DNA from: an uncultured Duncaniella sp.
GTDB taxonomy: Bacteria > Bacteroidota > Bacteroidia > Bacteroidales > Muribaculaceae
Length of the DNA: 23,520 nucleotides
NCBI GenBank assembly: GCA_910587165.1
Contig: CAJUKP010000030.1
Coordinates: forward strand, 1 to 23,520
Direction: 5' to 3'
Within the stretch, counting starts at the first letter, position 1; every line of letters starts with the position of its first letter. Positions 16,111 through 23,090 of the stretch are shown one piece after another. A program made the position numbers and the translations under genes. The notes under the pieces were generated by a model that was not told the origin of the DNA, made no database searches, and worked only from the letters and a program-made list of their open reading frames with translations.

Positions 16111-16240
16111 ATTACTGATCAGGAAAAGGATACGAAAGACCAAAAGTCCAAATGAAACACAATTTTATTTGATTCAGATTCATCAGACTGATAAAAAATA
16201 TGTTCCTTTTGGACTTTTGGTCTTTTGTTTAACCACTAAC
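16111..16240. repeat. Shorter relative of the inverted-repeat element
   Basis: The left end (16111-16159) matches the left arm of the 3010-3208 element with a few substitutions and one gap, sharing TCAGGAAAAGGATAC exactly (16119-16133). The core 16171-16192 matches 3071-3092 with one difference. The right arm is shortened; 16136-16153 and 16207-16224 still form an inverted repeat around AAGACCAAAAGTCC. The nested palindrome of the first copy is absent. It lies between tRNA-Ser and the first accessory gene. Confidence 0.8.
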
Positions 16241-16298
16241 ACCAACATCTTCACCGGCGAAGATGAGTAAGTGAATCATACTGTAAATTGCTAAAATT

Positions 16299-16544
16299 AT
16301 GACCGTACAGCAGCTTTTCAACTCAATGACCTTTGATGATGTGATTACCGCTTTGCGCAACACTCAGCGCAATGACAGGTCAATTCAGAATGTTGCCGGA
16401 TATAAAGAGGCATTCGATGTGCTTTGCAATCTGAAGCCCGAAGGCGACGGTGGCGAAGTTATATTCGATGTCACTCCTCGTGAGGAGTGGTTCACACCAC
16501 ACTTCCTGCCTCTTGTCGTAAACTATGTTGAGGGCGATTATTAG
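16299..16544 (+). CDS. N-terminal fragment (81 aa) of the interrupted gene
   Basis: This is the piece that would be made if translation stops at the amber codon. It begins MTVQQLFNSMTFDDV and ends in NYVEGDY. It has no signal peptide or membrane segment, and is probably too short to fold as the full domain. Confidence 0.45.
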   Translation: MTVQQLFNSMTFDDVITALRNTQRNDRSIQNVAGYKEAFDVLCNLKPEGDGGEVIFDVTPREEWFTPHFLPLVVNYVEGDY

Positions 16545-16628
16545 GGAAATACCGTTCAGAAAACCGTCATTTATCCCAATGACAATTCTTTCACTGACGC
16601 CGAACTTGCAGGAACAATACTGTGGGGC

Positions 16629-17303
16629 ATGACATTTTACGGCTTCACAAACCGGGACGAATGGCCACCAGATAACACGGCATATACCCGTTATGGAGAA
16701 AAAGCAAAACTATTTGAACGAAGACTTTTTATTCCATATCTTCGTGATAAAAAGGAGAGGCTGAAACTAAGGAAAGGAGAATTGCCTATTGGCATCGCCA
16801 TTATTATGGAGGTGTGGAATGATATACATCAGCGCCTAAGGCATCAGAATCGGAGTAAACGCCGCCGCTACCACCGTATATTGCAACGCATTGAGCTATT
16901 GAAAAAGCTCGATAAACGCCAGCACCTCATAAACAGACTTCAAGAAGTACTTGGCACCGATGCAATCCCTGCATCAAAAATGCTGAAAGCGGAGGCAATC
17001 AGCGAAAAGTGGTTTGACTCCCACTGCTACGGCAAACTTCCTCGACTCGATTACCTCATTGACCTCCTCGAAAATTATTGTCCATATTTCAACGAAATCT
17101 GCCAGTCTGGTGACCACAACATCGTAGTCAGCTATACAGCCAACACTACACCTCTGAACGATGACGAAAAAATTCGGCTGCGCTCGTTCCTCTCCAACCA
17201 TTTCTCGCCCGACTCCAATTGGCAACTCTTCTTCGCCTCCGACAACACCATCCCCAACGAAATGGCTCTCCAATTTATCGGGAATCACGGCTCTTTCATT
17301 TAA
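16629..17303 (+). CDS. C-terminal fragment (224 aa) of the interrupted gene
   Basis: This is the longest ATG-initiated part after the amber codon. The ATG at 16629 is an internal methionine of the full frame (LWGMTFYGF), so independent translation is doubtful. The region is rich in Lys/Arg helices between about residues 45 and 110, then has a more mixed C-terminal half ending NGHGSFI-like without known motifs. Function unknown. Confidence 0.45.
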   Translation: MTFYGFTNRDEWPPDNTAYTRYGEKAKLFERRLFIPYLRDKKERLKLRKGELPIGIAIIMEVWNDIHQRLRHQNRSKRRRYHRILQRIELLKKLDKRQHLINRLQEVLGTDAIPASKMLKAEAISEKWFDSHCYGKLPRLDYLIDLLENYCPYFNEICQSGDHNIVVSYTANTTPLNDDEKIRLRSFLSNHFSPDSNWQLFFASDNTIPNEMALQFIGNHGSFI

Positions 17304-17327
17304 AATTTAAATAAACGCATAACACCC

Positions 17328-17360
17328 TTACCCGATTCAGAGCGAGTCGGGTAATTTTTT
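17328..17360 (+). terminator. Intrinsic terminator after the interrupted gene
   Basis: TTACCCGA (17328-17335) pairs with TCGGGTAA (17347-17354) around an 11-base loop and is followed by six T residues (17355-17360). Confidence 0.85.
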
Positions 17361-17409
17361 ATATGTTGTATGTCAGCTATTTATCTTTGATTCAAAAGAT
17401 GAAAAATTC

Positions 17410-18657
17410 TTATTTTTGTGATAGGAAGTGCAGCAGTCTGGTAAAGCTCATTGACACATACCTCATAAGTTCTGCCAGTCCTTTTGCCTTGCCGGAGAGT
17501 TTCTTACGACGTCCTTTCCAGATAGAGAACAGCGAATAGACAATTCGATGGATTGTGTCGAGGTTCCTCGCTGCCTTTGTGGATTTACGTTTTATACTGT
17601 CCTGCAACAGATTGGTGTCAAGCCCCCAGTGCATACTCTCTATAGACCAATGATTTCGGACAGCCTTGCCAATCCAGGGTGTATCCACGGGGAGATTTGA
17701 CACATACAGCCTTGTCTCGGCCGTTTCCGTACCTGTAGATTTATTGGTAGTGTTGGAGACAAACTCAACCACCGTAAGATTGCTGCCCCATCTGTCCTTG
17801 TCGGCAATGAGTTCAAGTCCGTCATATACGTTGTATGTCCGTTGCTCGATTCTTCCGTGTCCGAGTTCAGGATCTTCAATGTATGTGAACAGAGGTGCTG
17901 CATATCTGATCCTGTCCTCCACTCCGTACCGCAGTGCCCGCTGGTTGGCTTTGAGCTCTATCAGAAAATACCCGTCCTTTTCCCTTATTTTGTCAATGAT
18001 TTCCTTCTGCATTGACATAGCGTCAGCTGTCACCAGTATTCCGGCAATGTCTATATTATCAATCAGCACCGGAACCGCCTTTATTTCATTGCTTTTCTCC
18101 TTACAGGCCTCTGTTGCCAACGTTATGCCGGTGGAGGGGGAATATGCCGAGACAATATCCGGGTTCCGTCCGTTGTCCTGGACAGTTCCACACATGGCTT
18201 TGCCATCAATACAGATTATTTCCATTGAGCTGCAGGCCTTTGCAATCTCATTGTGGAACGCATTGCTGAATACCGCCATCTGTCCGGAAAATCCCAGTTC
18301 GTCAATTCCGCTCTCTACCCGGCACAAGATGGGTTCCGACGGTACACCATTGTTCAGTAATCCCAATGACTGGAGTTTTCCAAGGTTGTGTCTTCCGAAT
18401 TCGATTATATCAGCGCGCCTCACGCATCTGGACATCCTGGCTAAGATCATCAACATGACAATATCGCCGAGTTGGTGGCGGATGTTGCCCATGTTTGTCC
18501 TACGGAAATCGGGTATGGAGAAGGCAAAATCAATCAGTCTCTCCAAAATACTTCCTTTGGCAATTGATGTTCCCGTTTTTCTTTGTACTTTTGCAATCGC
18601 ATTGGCTTCTTTATTGAAGCCGACAGAACTCTTTTGGTCAAGTGTGAAATCATTCAT
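17410..18657 (-). CDS. ISAs1-family transposase
   Basis: The 415-residue DDE transposase has the two-part layout of the ISAs1 (H-repeat-associated) family. An N-terminal helical domain (about 35-130) includes FSIPDFRRTNMGNIRHQLGD. The catalytic RNase H-like domain follows: first Asp151 in CIDGKAMCGT, second Asp212 in VTADAMSMQKE, and Glu340 in VRNHWSIESMHWGLD. The C-terminus is basic. Length is normal and no frame damage is visible, so the enzyme may be intact. It would move its own element by cut-and-paste. I could not find convincing terminal inverted repeats or a target duplication on either side, so only the coding part is delimited. Confidence 0.92.
   Translation of the reverse strand: MNDFTLDQKSSVGFNKEANAIAKVQRKTGTSIAKGSILERLIDFAFSIPDFRRTNMGNIRHQLGDIVMLMILARMSRCVRRADIIEFGRHNLGKLQSLGLLNNGVPSEPILCRVESGIDELGFSGQMAVFSNAFHNEIAKACSSMEIICIDGKAMCGTVQDNGRNPDIVSAYSPSTGITLATEACKEKSNEIKAVPVLIDNIDIAGILVTADAMSMQKEIIDKIREKDGYFLIELKANQRALRYGVEDRIRYAAPLFTYIEDPELGHGRIEQRTYNVYDGLELIADKDRWGSNLTVVEFVSNTTNKSTGTETAETRLYVSNLPVDTPWIGKAVRNHWSIESMHWGLDTNLLQDSIKRKSTKAARNLDTIHRIVYSLFSIWKGRRKKLSGKAKGLAELMRYVSMSFTRLLHFLSQK
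17410..18657 (-). mobile_element. ISAs1-family insertion sequence (ends not resolved)
   Basis: Extent is given as the transposase gene because no matching terminal repeats were found by eye in the flanks 17304-17409 and 18658-18948. The right flank (18658-18948, 291 bases) holds no gene other than the promoter of the next one. Confidence 0.6.
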
Positions 18658-18915
18658 AACTGTTTATGTTTCAATCCTTTAAGTTATGAATAATTTGACA
18701 CTTGACCAAATTTTGCACCATTAAATCACCTGAAATTCAGATATTTAACACTATTTTACGCCTAATTTACAGGTGTTGTGTGTCGCCTATAAAATATGGC
18801 TTAGTATAACCTTTCCAAGAAATTCTAAATGAAAGAACCGTGATCGGGATTAAATAATCAACAAAATATGCTGAATAACAAATCTCAACAGCTTCAGAAT
18901 TTGGGCAATAATTAT

Positions 18916-18923
18916 TAACTTTG
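18916..18923 (+). promoter_or_regulatory. -7 element of the nuclease gene promoter
   Basis: TAACTTTG at 18916-18923 matches TAnnTTTG exactly and lies 25 bases before the ATG. The -33 position at the expected spacing reads TTCA, so that element is weak. Confidence 0.55.
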
Positions 18924-18948
18924 CAAAATCATAGTTCCGATAGCTTAT

Positions 18949-20256
18949 ATGAATCAACGTCTGAATAAAGATAAGAGAATAGGATTAGTACATCTAATCG
19001 CGAAAGTGCGGCAAGCTCACCAAGACAATCGAAATATCATCTTGGAGATGGCTAATAATTTTTCATCTGATTATGTTGCGAAATTTAAAGAACTGAATTA
19101 TCACATAAACGTTATCGAGGAACTACATATAAACGAAAATGGACATAGTCGTATATTGTGTAAACTCCTACAATATTCCAATGGTGGGGGGTATGTGTTT
19201 CTTGAGTCTTTCCTAAATCTCATAAAAACAAAAAATAAAAACTTCACTATAAAAGAAGTTGGACAACCCGATATAACACAAGAGAAAAGGAGGATAGACT
19301 TATGGGTACGAGGAAATAACTATGCCATTATTTTTGAAAATAAGGTGTGCAATGCCGCTGACCAAGATACACAGCTTCAACGATATATTGAAATAACAGA
19401 AGAGCATTGTCCGCTTGAAAATATCTATATTGTTTATATGCCCGAGAATGAAAAGGAACCTGCTGATTATTCTTGGGGAAATTACAAGGATATTTTTAAG
19501 GATAGATATGTCTGCATGCCATTCAACAATATTATTTTGGATTGGCTTCAAAATCTCTTGAAATCAAGAATTGTAGATTGGGAGAAAGAGGTAGAGTTGT
19601 ATACGGCTATCACTCAATACACTGAATATTTAAAAGGACTATATGGTGAAACTACAGAATACATGGAAAAGCAAAAGATGATAATTACACTGGAACAAAC
19701 AATAAAGAAACATCTCGCTCCAAATTTTGATGAATTGAAAGCCCTCGAGCAAATCAATACACTGTCAACCACAATTTCTACTCTTGACGAAATGAGTGGG
19801 ACAAGAGATGAGTCTTTAATAGAGGCTATAAATAATGACAATCAGATTTTAGATGCGTTGAGAGAAAGGCTTGTCGCACTAAAAGATGATGCGTATAATC
19901 GTTTGTTCACTGAGAAGCGGGAGCAACTTATTAGGAAATATCCAAATCTAAAATTTAGAGATGAAGGATACGTATATTTGTTGCTTCCATATAAAGGGGA
20001 ATATGGTGAATTTTCCCTCTCTTTATGGTCTGAAAGATCCAATGTCTACATATATCTTTCTTCTGCTAATGGAATAATGGGCAGGAATGGAGATACGTTT
20101 AAGGAATTAAGACAAAATAAATATTTCGATGATTCCACCCGTTGGAATTATTGGCATAAGGTAGACTTCTCGGATGAAAAAATAGTGAAAGAATTAGAGA
20201 ATCTTGAGAAAATTTTGGATGAGGTTATGAAGGTAATCGATAATTTTGTCATATAG
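18949..20256 (+). CDS. PD-(D/E)XK superfamily nuclease-like protein
   Basis: The 435-residue protein has the nuclease-fold motifs of the PDDEXK_4 type in its first 150 residues: an acidic start with EELHINENGHSRILCKLL (57-74), Asp117 in RRIDLWV, the Glu130-x-Lys132 pair in IIFENKV, and Gln142 in DTQLQRYIE. After this come beta strands (IYIVYMPE, 159-166), a long helical or coiled middle (about 205-320, rich in Lys/Glu/Leu) and an unrecognised C-terminal domain with WSERSNVYIYLSS. It would cleave or bind DNA in the cytoplasm; the substrate is unknown. The gene is strikingly AT-rich compared with the housekeeping part and stands alone, without a visible methyltransferase, so it is not an ordinary restriction system. 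Stand-alone members of this family are often found near defence genes. Confidence 0.75.
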   Translation: MNQRLNKDKRIGLVHLIAKVRQAHQDNRNIILEMANNFSSDYVAKFKELNYHINVIEELHINENGHSRILCKLLQYSNGGGYVFLESFLNLIKTKNKNFTIKEVGQPDITQEKRRIDLWVRGNNYAIIFENKVCNAADQDTQLQRYIEITEEHCPLENIYIVYMPENEKEPADYSWGNYKDIFKDRYVCMPFNNIILDWLQNLLKSRIVDWEKEVELYTAITQYTEYLKGLYGETTEYMEKQKMIITLEQTIKKHLAPNFDELKALEQINTLSTTISTLDEMSGTRDESLIEAINNDNQILDALRERLVALKDDAYNRLFTEKREQLIRKYPNLKFRDEGYVYLLLPYKGEYGEFSLSLWSERSNVYIYLSSANGIMGRNGDTFKELRQNKYFDDSTRWNYWHKVDFSDEKIVKELENLEKILDEVMKVIDNFVI

Positions 20257-20271
20257 GATGTCTGCATAAGT

Positions 20272-21234
20272 TTATTTAATGGACGTCTGCAATACTATCG
20301 GCGTCGCTATGCCGTTGTCAATGAGATAGCGGTTGCCGGAGCGGTCGTTCTTGATGGCGAAGATGGGTTTGCCGAGCTTGACGGCCCAGTCCACGGCGTG
20401 CATGGTGCCGGAATCTTTTTCGCAAGCCACGACAATCACCTTGTCGGCTATGACCATCTGGAGTCGGGTACGCGCTATGAGTCGCGTCGGATTGGCTTTA
20501 GTCCCTTCGGGGTATTCGGAAACTATCATGCCACCTTTTTGGAGTATGGCCAATTCAAGGTCGGCGTTCTCCTTGGGATAGGCTTTATCCAGCCCGGTAG
20601 CGACTATTGCTACCGAAACGCCTCCGGCTTCCACGCAGCCTTGATGAGCGGCAGTGTCGATGCCGCGAGCCAAGCCGCTGACAACAATGTCTGACGAAAA
20701 CAACCGACCAAGCTGACGCGCCAACTCGCATTCCTCAGCCGTGGTATCCCTCGCGCCTATGATGGCCACATGATTGCCTGAGGCAAGCCAGCCTTTAGTC
20801 CCCTTGAAATATATCTTGTCCGGGCAATCGGCCTCTAATGACAGCAATGGATCAGGGAAGTTATAGCTGTCACACTCGATAGATTGGATAGGGGATGTAA
20901 TCTCAACGTGCGGCTTCATCACCTTCAACTCCGGAATATGCGGAAACATCTTGGCAACGGCTTTTTGTGTGGCAAGTTCAAGTGCCGGGTAATCATCTTC
21001 TATAAACTTATCAGCAACGAAAAGATTTGGCACAGGAATGTTCCAATCAATATCAAAGTCATCATCTTCAGTTCCCGTGCAACCTACCAGCTCACATGTC
21101 CAATGCTCCGCGCCGCGAATGCGCAGATAGATGCAGTACTTGTTGCCCGTCAAAGGGTCTTGAAAATAATAGTAACATTGGCTCAGGATAGAAGAGATAC
21201 TCTCATACCAATAAAATTGTTTCCTTTCTTTCAT
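20272..21234 (-). CDS. DprA/Smf-like SLOG-fold protein with unknown N-terminal region
   Basis: Residues 125-315 of this 320-residue protein form a DprA-type Rossmann-like domain: FPDPLLSLEADCPDKIYFKG (126-145), IIGARDT (158-164), SGLARGIDTAAHQG (186-199), SEYPEGT (239-245) and GTMHAVDWAVKLGKP (276-290). DprA proteins bind single-stranded DNA and load RecA in transformation; related SLOG proteins also work in nucleotide-signal immunity. The usual C-terminal winged helix and N-terminal SAM domain are missing. Instead the first 115 residues are an aromatic, acidic region (FYWYESISSIL, YLRIRGAEHWTCEL) that I do not recognise. I chose the ATG at 21234; an in-frame ATG at 21261 overlaps the -7 promoter element. 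A dispensable, specialised role is more likely than general competence. It is convergent with the nuclease gene, stops 15 bases apart. Confidence 0.8.
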   Translation of the reverse strand: MKERKQFYWYESISSILSQCYYYFQDPLTGNKYCIYLRIRGAEHWTCELVGCTGTEDDDFDIDWNIPVPNLFVADKFIEDDYPALELATQKAVAKMFPHIPELKVMKPHVEITSPIQSIECDSYNFPDPLLSLEADCPDKIYFKGTKGWLASGNHVAIIGARDTTAEECELARQLGRLFSSDIVVSGLARGIDTAAHQGCVEAGGVSVAIVATGLDKAYPKENADLELAILQKGGMIVSEYPEGTKANPTRLIARTRLQMVIADKVIVVACEKDSGTMHAVDWAVKLGKPIFAIKNDRSGNRYLIDNGIATPIVLQTSIK

Positions 21235-21258
21235 AAGTAGCTGATATTGTATTCGCTG

Positions 21259-21266
21259 CAAAATTA
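21259..21266 (-). promoter_or_regulatory. -7 element of the DprA-like gene promoter
   Basis: On the minus strand the bases read TAATTTTG, a full match to TAnnTTTG. Transcription would start near 21252, leaving a leader of about 18 bases before the ATG at 21234. The -33 element is weak (TTGC, 20 bases upstream). Confidence 0.6.
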
Positions 21267-21269
21267 TAT

Positions 21270-21300
21270 CGTTGGTGTATCAAAATGCAATACACCAACG
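21270..21300. promoter_or_regulatory. Operator-like inverted repeat over the DprA-like gene promoter
   Basis: CGTTGGTGTAT (21270-21280) and ATACACCAACG (21290-21300) are perfect 11-base inverted arms around CAAAATGCA. One arm lies between the -33 and -7 positions of the minus-strand promoter and the other just upstream, the arrangement expected for a repressor site. It may also serve as the transcript end of the upstream helix-turn-helix gene, but no U-tract follows. Confidence 0.6.
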
Positions 21301-21324
21301 AAATATTTGTCTAAAATGGGAATA

Positions 21325-21630
21325 TTAACTGATGCGGTGACTACGAAGGAAGGCATCGAGATCGGCGCGGTTGACATAGATTTTGCGGCCGATTTGAGAG
21401 AAAGGGATTACGCGCTGGTCGCGGTAGTTCTGCCATGTTTTGGACGAGACTCCGAGTAGTTTTCGCGCGGCTTCGGATTCCAACCATTCGGCATCGCGGT
21501 CAGTGGAGTTGCGGTTCTCAATCATCTCCGCGAGGCGGTCGAGCTTGTCGTAGAGCGCCTGCCATTCTTCCTGCGGAATCATGACCATTGTGATGGGGGA
21601 AATTGTTGAAGATTGCGAGCTTTTGCTCAT
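21325..21630 (-). CDS. Excisionase-like helix-turn-helix protein
   Basis: The 101-residue protein has a short helix (about 18-40, PQEEWQALYDKLDRLAEMI) and then a MerR/excisionase-type winged helix (HTH_17) at about 48-98: WLESEAARKLLGVSSKTWQNY, then IPFSQIGRKIYVNRADLDAFL. Small proteins of this form are common in Bacteroidales mobile elements, where they act as excision factors or repressors. Starts at Met15 or Met17 (MVMIPQEEW) are equally plausible. It lies just upstream of the DprA-like gene on the same strand, with the operator-like repeat between, and so may control it. No integrase gene is present in the window. Confidence 0.85.
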   Translation of the reverse strand: MSKSSQSSTISPITMVMIPQEEWQALYDKLDRLAEMIENRNSTDRDAEWLESEAARKLLGVSSKTWQNYRDQRVIPFSQIGRKIYVNRADLDAFLRSHRIS

Positions 21631-21950
21631 TCGTGTTTACGTTTTAGCAGTCTTGACCGCTAATTTCAACTTCTTCTCCAATGAAAAAAACAGTCGGAGG
21701 ATGAAGTTGCCGGTGTATCAAGGTTTGGCATCTAACATAAGACGCTATGTTTGCCGGAGAAATCGGACGCCGGCCCGACATGGTAAAGGTTTTATTAGCC
21801 ATAATGCTCTCCTAAAATAGAGAGGCGACACCGCTTTCGGGGTCGCCTCTTGCACTATTTCAGTGTGAGCGGGATGCTTATTGCTGGCGAGTTGCTCCTC
21901 AGCAGAGCTCGCTTCCTCTTGGGCATTCCAATACGAAAATACAAAAAAAA

Positions 21951-21981
21951 TTGGCGTTCGTGAAATAAAGATGTAATTTTG
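21951..21981 (+). promoter_or_regulatory. Promoter of the IS110 transposase
   Basis: TTG (21951-21953), a 20-base spacer and TAATTTTG (21974-21981) fit the Bacteroidetes promoter. Transcription would start near 21988, about 33 bases before the ATG. Confidence 0.65.
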
Positions 21982-22019
21982 AAAAGAATGAATAACTGAC
22001 ACCTAAAATAACGAACGCC
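21953..22019. repeat. Inverted repeat flanking the IS110 promoter and start
   Basis: GGCGTTCGT (21953-21961) and ACGAACGCC (22011-22019) are perfect nine-base inverted arms. The right arm covers the ribosome-binding position directly before the ATG at 22021. The left arm lies upstream of the predicted transcription start. Confidence 0.65.
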
Positions 22020-22020
22020 T

Positions 22021-22983
22021 ATGCGAAGTAACAAAAAAGTCGGGAAACGGCAAAAAATATTTGTCGGAATCGACGTCCACAGCAAGAGTTGGGATGTCAC
22101 GTGCGTGACCCATAAGGGTTATTGCAGGAGTTTCAACCAGTCACCGTCGGCAGAGGCACTGATAGCATTTCTGCGCAAGGAGTTTCCTGAAGCCGAATAC
22201 CATGCGGTCTATGAGAGTGGATTCACCGGTTTTTCGACCTACTATGCCCTGACGGGCGTTGGGATACATACTATTGTGACCAACGCGGCCGATGTGCCGA
22301 CAACCCAGAAGGAGCAGCTGCTGAAGATAGACCGGCGCGATTCCAGGAAACTGGCCGAATCGTTGCGGAGCGGAGAACTGAACGGTATCCACGTGCGGCC
22401 GGTGGAAGATCTGGATGACAGGTCTCTGGTCCGCATCCGGAAAATTTTCAAGCGCGAGGAGGCAGCGACCAAGGTGAGGATCAGGCATCTGCTTCATTCC
22501 AACGGGGTGGAGGTCCCGGAGCAATACACGCGCCGGTGGACATTGGCTTTTACCGCATGGCTCCGCAATGAGGCCAGGCTGTTGGGCCCAAGCCGTAATT
22601 CACTGCTGATTCTCCTTGACCATCTCGAGGTACTGCACAGGGAGGTGCTTGCGGCAGGCCGTGCGGTACTCAGGATGATCCGGTCTGAAAAATATGCCGG
22701 ACTACTGTGCCGGCTGATGACAGTGCCCGGCATCGGCATAAACTTCGCGGTCGTCCTGCTCACCGAGATAGGCGACTTCAACCGGTTCCCTAATGAACGC
22801 GCGTTCGCCTGCGCGCTCGGTCTGATACCGATGTGCCATGACAGTGGCGAGAATGTCTCCCATGGCAAAAAAATATTCCGTGGCAACCGGATGATCGGCT
22901 CCATGATGATCGAGGCCGCCTGGCGGGCTGTCGCCAAGGATGCGGCACTGAATGCCTATCATCAAAATGCTGCCTGCGTATGA
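22021..22983 (+). CDS. IS110-family transposase, C-terminus lost by frameshift
   Basis: The 320-residue DEDD transposase has an N-terminal RuvC-like domain with Asp18 (VGIDVHS), Glu65 (VYESG), Asp104 and Asp107 (KIDRRDSRKLAE). A coiled-coil segment follows (about 165-225). The C-terminal Tnp domain begins MTVPGIGINFAVVLLTEIGD and includes LIPMCHDSGE, whose Ser275 is the likely catalytic serine. The frame ends early at TGA 22981-22983. The usual last part of such proteins, here reading AIVKVARRMSNMILSIMKN, continues in the next frame to TAA 23088-23090. One extra A in the AAAA run at 22964-22967 would restore the full length of about 356 residues. The gene is probably inactive or recently damaged. 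Confidence 0.9.
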   Translation: MRSNKKVGKRQKIFVGIDVHSKSWDVTCVTHKGYCRSFNQSPSAEALIAFLRKEFPEAEYHAVYESGFTGFSTYYALTGVGIHTIVTNAADVPTTQKEQLLKIDRRDSRKLAESLRSGELNGIHVRPVEDLDDRSLVRIRKIFKREEAATKVRIRHLLHSNGVEVPEQYTRRWTLAFTAWLRNEARLLGPSRNSLLILLDHLEVLHREVLAAGRAVLRMIRSEKYAGLLCRLMTVPGIGINFAVVLLTEIGDFNRFPNERAFACALGLIPMCHDSGENVSHGKKIFRGNRMIGSMMIEAAWRAVAKDAALNAYHQNAACV

Positions 22984-23090
22984 GATCAACGACGGCCATT
23001 GTCAAGGTGGCGCGCCGTATGTCAAACATGATACTTTCGATAATGAAGAACAAAACGGACTATGATCCTGAAAAAACTTATTCCAAATAA
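22980..23090 (+). pseudogene. Out-of-frame tail of the IS110 transposase
   Basis: This frame encodes about 36 residues (STTAIVKVARRMSNMILSI...) ending at TAA. The pattern is the normal C-terminal helix of IS110 transposases, shifted by -1 against the main reading frame. Confidence 0.7.

Larger units (their letters stand above)
16299..17303 (+). pseudogene. Uncharacterised gene split by an in-frame TAG stop
   Basis: Two open stretches lie in the same frame and are separated by one amber codon at 16542-16544: an 81-codon 5' part and an uninterrupted run from 16545 to the TAA at 17301-17303. Read through, the protein would be 334 residues counting the amber position. Its first 130 residues (AGYKEAFDVLCNL, TPREEWF, then LWGMTFYGFTNRDEW after the stop) recall the uncharacterised DUF6557-type proteins of Bacteroidales, from memory and unchecked. 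The C-terminal 200 residues are basic and helix-rich (KRRRYHRILQRIELLKKL) and I do not recognise them. Continued coding across the stop argues for a recent nonsense mutation; read-through is less likely. An intrinsic terminator follows. Confidence 0.7.
21631..22020. other. Non-coding region upstream of the IS110 transposase
   Basis: I see no convincing gene. The region holds two hairpins: AGAGGCGAC/GTCGCCTCT (21821-21829 with 21842-21850) and GCGAG-TGCT/AGCA-CTCGC (21887-21896 with 21901-21912). It also holds the IS110 promoter and an inverted repeat reaching the start codon. In IS110 elements the left non-coding end encodes the bridge RNA that guides target choice, so part of this stretch may be such an RNA; the left boundary is not resolved. 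Confidence 0.45.
21953..23090 (+). mobile_element. IS110-family insertion sequence (approximate extent)
   Basis: The extent runs from the promoter-flanking repeat to the end of the frameshifted tail. IS110 elements lack terminal inverted repeats, so neither end can be fixed by eye; the left end may reach further upstream to include a bridge-RNA region. Confidence 0.5.

Noticed and set aside
17666..18682. Plus-strand open frame of 338 codons opposite the transposase
   Set aside because: It is antisense to a complete DDE transposase with all catalytic residues; the Ser/Ile-rich product is typical of a shadow frame.
17304..18948. Terminal inverted repeats of the ISAs1 element, e.g. ATAACACCCTTA near 17319 against ACAACACCTGTA on the minus strand near 18770
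   Set aside because: Only about 10 of 13 bases agree and no target duplication is found beside them; this is within chance for AT-rich DNA.
21745..22002. Minus-strand open frame of 85 codons upstream of IS110
   Set aside because: It runs through both hairpins and the IS110 promoter, and the product shows no domain; a spurious frame is the simpler reading.
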